This document shows positions 30,387 to 32,841 of a stretch of DNA of 32,841 nt, one piece after another. The notes under the pieces are model-generated. The model had not been told where the DNA came from. It did not search any database and saw only the letters and a list, made by a program, of their open reading frames with translations. The DNA comes from Asterionellopsis glacialis (Eukaryota; Bacillariophyta; Plagiogrammaphyceae; Rhaphoneidales; Asterionellopsidaceae). The stretch lies in contig WKLE02000672.1 in the NCBI GenBank assembly GCA_014885115.2, positions 2,248 to 35,088 of the forward strand, in the 5' to 3' direction. The position numbers and the translations under genes were made by a program. Position 1 is the stretch's first letter; each line of letters starts with the position of its first letter.

Positions 30387-31311
30387 TTGAACAGTTTTTC
30401 CTGAGACTTATTTGAGATCTCTATTATAATACGCTGTCTTTTTTAAAAAATAATCTGGTCTTTTTACTTGATCATTGACGCACCTGTCTACTCTTGTTTT
30501 ATTGACATGGTGGTGATTGTACAATCAACAACAGACAGTGCCATATTTCATATTTTAGAATTTTTGATAGAACAACGAGAATTCAACTGAGTGTTCACTG
30601 ACCTCAAAGTTATTGCGCATGTTGTTTTATTGAAGTTTTGATGGCTGCAGTCAGTTAGTGAAATACTTGGTCATTATTGTTAGTGTTATTATAACGGTTA
30701 ACGTAGTCCAGACAGACAGTCAGTATGCAGACTTCTTTTGGCTTTTCCAAAAACCCTTGGGGGTGACAAAACCTCTCGATTTCTTTTCACATTATGAGAC
30801 ATCATGAAGCTCGACCTGCTTCCAACGGTCAGATGGATAATGGTAAAAACCATTAGGGAACCATTATTCTACGATTACGTACAAATTTGTACTTAGGCGA
30901 CACAGTCCATATTATAATGCAATCGACATGCATTGCATGTTACTGGCTCGCACAAAGAAAATTGACTGAAATAATATTGCTTTAAAGTAGATTTTTGCCA
31001 TGTGCATCTTTGTTGATATAATAATAAGAACTAAATGCTCAAAACATAGTGTAACATTGAACAACATAGAAGCACCTTGCAGCGCTTCTATCCCTCTCAG
31101 AGACCCCTCTTTTTGTTTGCTGTCGTGATGTCATAAACAAGAACACATAGAACACAACATAGAACATAGAACACTCATGGTTCCTTCAACTTCCATCATT
31201 CACACTGTCGGAACAAGAACAATAGCAAATAAGATGATTATTCTTGCTGCTTTGGAAAGCAGGGATGTTTGCAGTTTGGAAACCCCCTAACTATATTCTT
31301 TTTCAGTTCTC
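30387..31311. other. Gene-poor flank with short repeats
   Basis: 5' flank of the HAD phosphatase-like gene, then AT-rich DNA without protein-like frames. Contains a 15-base near-palindrome ACATGCA-T-TGCATGT (30926-30940) and a short tandem array of an ACATAGAAC-type unit at about 31141-31174. Nothing else recognised. Confidence 0.45.
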
Positions 31312-31635
31312 TTAATTGTCATCTTGTTCAGTATGTTGTTGGTGCTCAATATTGTATTGAATGATATTGTTTTGATTTATGATTTTATCCCTGGAAGCTT
31401 TGAATTTATTCTCCAAATGCTTGGTTTCAAATTTGTCTTCATGCCCTGCACAATCTTTTTTGTAATTCAATTTGTTGTTGGTCTTTTCTTTGGTATGACT
31501 TATAGAATCTTGAATACAGTATCTTCTTCAGCTTTTGTACCTTGCTCTTTGAAGACATTCTCACTGGCATCATGACATTGCTCATGAGCAGTTTCACTTT
31601 CTTTAATGTATTCTGTAGTACATGGTAGAAATATA
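31312..31635 (-). pseudogene. Frameshifted relic of a Lys/Glu-rich coiled-coil ORF
   Basis: The minus strand reads an acidic/basic helix-like stretch (TTEYIKESETAHEQ, SENVFKEQGTKAEEDTVF) until a stop near 31510. The charged reading resumes one frame over for 63 codons (SHTKEKTNNKLNYKKD, KFETKHLENKFKASRDK) to TAA at 31312-31314. A single small indel would join the two into about 105 codons. It has the same character as the minus-strand relic at 1-240. Family unknown. Confidence 0.33.
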
Positions 31636-32320
31636 TATAGTAGTTGAGGTTGTTGCTTGTGATTGGGTATGATAATGACAGAAGCTTCACATATTTTGTT
31701 TGGGTCTTGTTTCTTCTTCTTCTAACATGGCAACACAGGAGAACAAATTTGAGATGGAAAATCCTTGGCCATGTAGCATGAAAAGGAATTGGTTGAAGGA
31801 CTTTGTACTGTCCCTCAGAGAAAATTAGAATGGTTCTATTTGTTCAAAGAGAATCCTACAACAATTTTGTTTTGTTGAACAAGATTGCCTTTTGTTGGTG
31901 TTTTGCAACTATTTACCACTTTCCAAATAATATCTTTTTTTCTATTTCAAAAGTACTACTATGTAGTATTTGGTAATTTAGTAATATACCTCTCAGAGAA
32001 TTCACACTTTATCAGAAAAAAACGGAAAACAAAATCATCTTTTTTTCCTCTCTACTACAGGTTATGATTCCTTACTCTTTGATTCTGGATGTCACTCCAA
32101 AATCCATTTTTTTTTTCACATGTATTAAAGAAAAGTCAGATCCACAAAAAAAAGCATCCAGAAAAAGTGTTAGGTTTTTTCTTGGCACGCAACTATCTGG
32201 ATCAGGAAGCATTCTGTTTAATTAGTGTTATCAAAGCTGTCTCTTTGGTTTCCTAGACTGATCATATTGACAACAAAACAACCCAGCAACCATGGCACTA
32301 TCATGACAAGACTGTGCCTT
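31636..32320. other. AT-rich intergenic, no gene seen
   Basis: Long T- and A-runs (for example about 32108-32118 and 32144-32151) and only short frames. No RNA gene, terminal repeat or conserved protein found. Confidence 0.4.
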
Positions 32321-32668
32321 TTACATGACAATAAAACTCTTCTTGGCACCATCAAGGGGGACACCAGTTGGTTCCCCGTATTCATATTGATTGTTGAGTG
32401 TTGGTTGATAATTTCCAAATCTGAATGAAGGAGGAGAGAAATCTGCTTTTTTTGTAAAACTGACTTTTGACATTGATCAACTTCTGGACGAGAACACAAC
32501 AATAATACTATTATCCAATTGCATCAATGAGACACCATTTGATTCCCTGTCCAATTGTTTATGTTTTAGTTGATTGTTGCTTGGTTTTGTTGTTGTTTGA
32601 TGGGCATCTGTGACAGAAAACAGAGATGTTTGTGTCAAGATCATGAGACAAAGTTGAAACAGGGCCAT
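32321..32668 (-). pseudogene. Small secreted-type ORF pair with an internal duplication
   Basis: An ATG at 32668 (context ACCAACATGG) opens 63 codons with a good signal peptide (MALFQLCLMILTQTSLFS, then VTDAHQ), ending at 32477. A second frame from the ATG at 32473 gives 50 codons ending at 32321. Both contain versions of one motif: ESNGVSLM...SIIVV in the first and EPTGVPLD...SFIVM in the second, aligned without gaps over 17 codons. So the two may be parts of one gene split by a frameshift or an unseen intron. No family recognised. Confidence 0.3.
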
Positions 32669-32685
32669 GTTGGTATCACTGTAGA

Positions 32686-32712
32686 TCCTCCTCCTCCTCT
32701 CTCTCTCTCTCT
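32686..32712. repeat. CTC/CT microsatellite
   Basis: (CTC)n at about 32687-32699 passing into (CT)n to 32712. Confidence 0.8.
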
Positions 32713-32841
32713 GTATCCTTGGATGAAGAGGGTGAAAACATTTTTTGGTGCTCTGATTATTTTCTTGTTGCTGACTCATGACCTGATTTCTGATTCTTTT
32801 TGCAGGATTGAAAAATTAAATTTGCAGGGTAGTCCTTTTTT

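Noticed and set aside
30926..30940. Near-palindrome ACATGCA-T-TGCATGT as a regulatory site
   Set aside because: Short palindromes like this occur by chance in AT-rich DNA, and no nearby gene start gives it a role.

Overview
This is eukaryotic nuclear DNA, most likely from a stramenopile alga and probably a diatom. Genes are compact with 0-2 short GT-AG introns, coding DNA has moderate GC, and proteins carry Asn/Gln/Lys homopolymer insertions. One protein (19489-20448) starts with a hydrophobic leader followed by SSAFVPAK, which resembles the ASAFAP-type targeting motif of complex red-lineage plastids. The species call is inference. There is one assembly gap (N run, 19248-19486).

Layout, left to right. 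1-1221: no intact gene, only decayed coding-like relics on the minus strand. 1222-1893 (-): signal peptidase complex subunit 2. 2500-4146 (+): membrane-anchored PLC-like phosphodiesterase, divergent from it. 4678-6361 (-): clathrin-type adaptor AP-4 mu subunit, two exons. 6362-9291: 2.9 kb without an intact gene but with broken coding-like stretches. 9292-14252 (+): large three-exon DDT/WHIM chromatin-remodelling subunit, preceded by an overlapping uORF. 14377-15975 (-): MFS transporter with an N-terminal signal peptide. 16889-18098 (+): prolyl-4-hydroxylase-like 2OG-Fe(II) oxygenase. 18230-18423: a second, truncated copy of that gene's promoter and start. 18424-19247: a more GC-rich block with a small unknown gene (18469-18852, -), ending at the gap. 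19489-20448 (+): plastid trigger-factor-like protein lacking a PPIase domain, 5' end lost in the gap. 20449-22039: gene-poor. 22040-26357 (+): secreted/single-pass protein with a very long Arg/Ser-rich tail. 26744-27349 (-): small protein with two predicted membrane segments. 28141-30386 (-): FCP1/NIF-type HAD phosphatase-like protein with an Asn in the catalytic motif. 30387-32841: no intact conserved gene, with decayed coiled-coil and secreted-type ORFs.

The genes are unrelated housekeeping and lineage-specific genes on alternating strands, with no operon or gene-cluster logic. Secretory pathway functions recur by chance (signal peptidase, AP-4, ER/Golgi-type hydroxylase, surface proteins). 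I found no clear new multi-gene system. The points most worth a second look are the truncated hydroxylase duplicate abutting a compositionally distinct block and the gap (18.2-19.5 kb), the receptor-like protein with an SR-type tail, the PPIase-less plastid trigger factor, and the decayed coding-like tracts.
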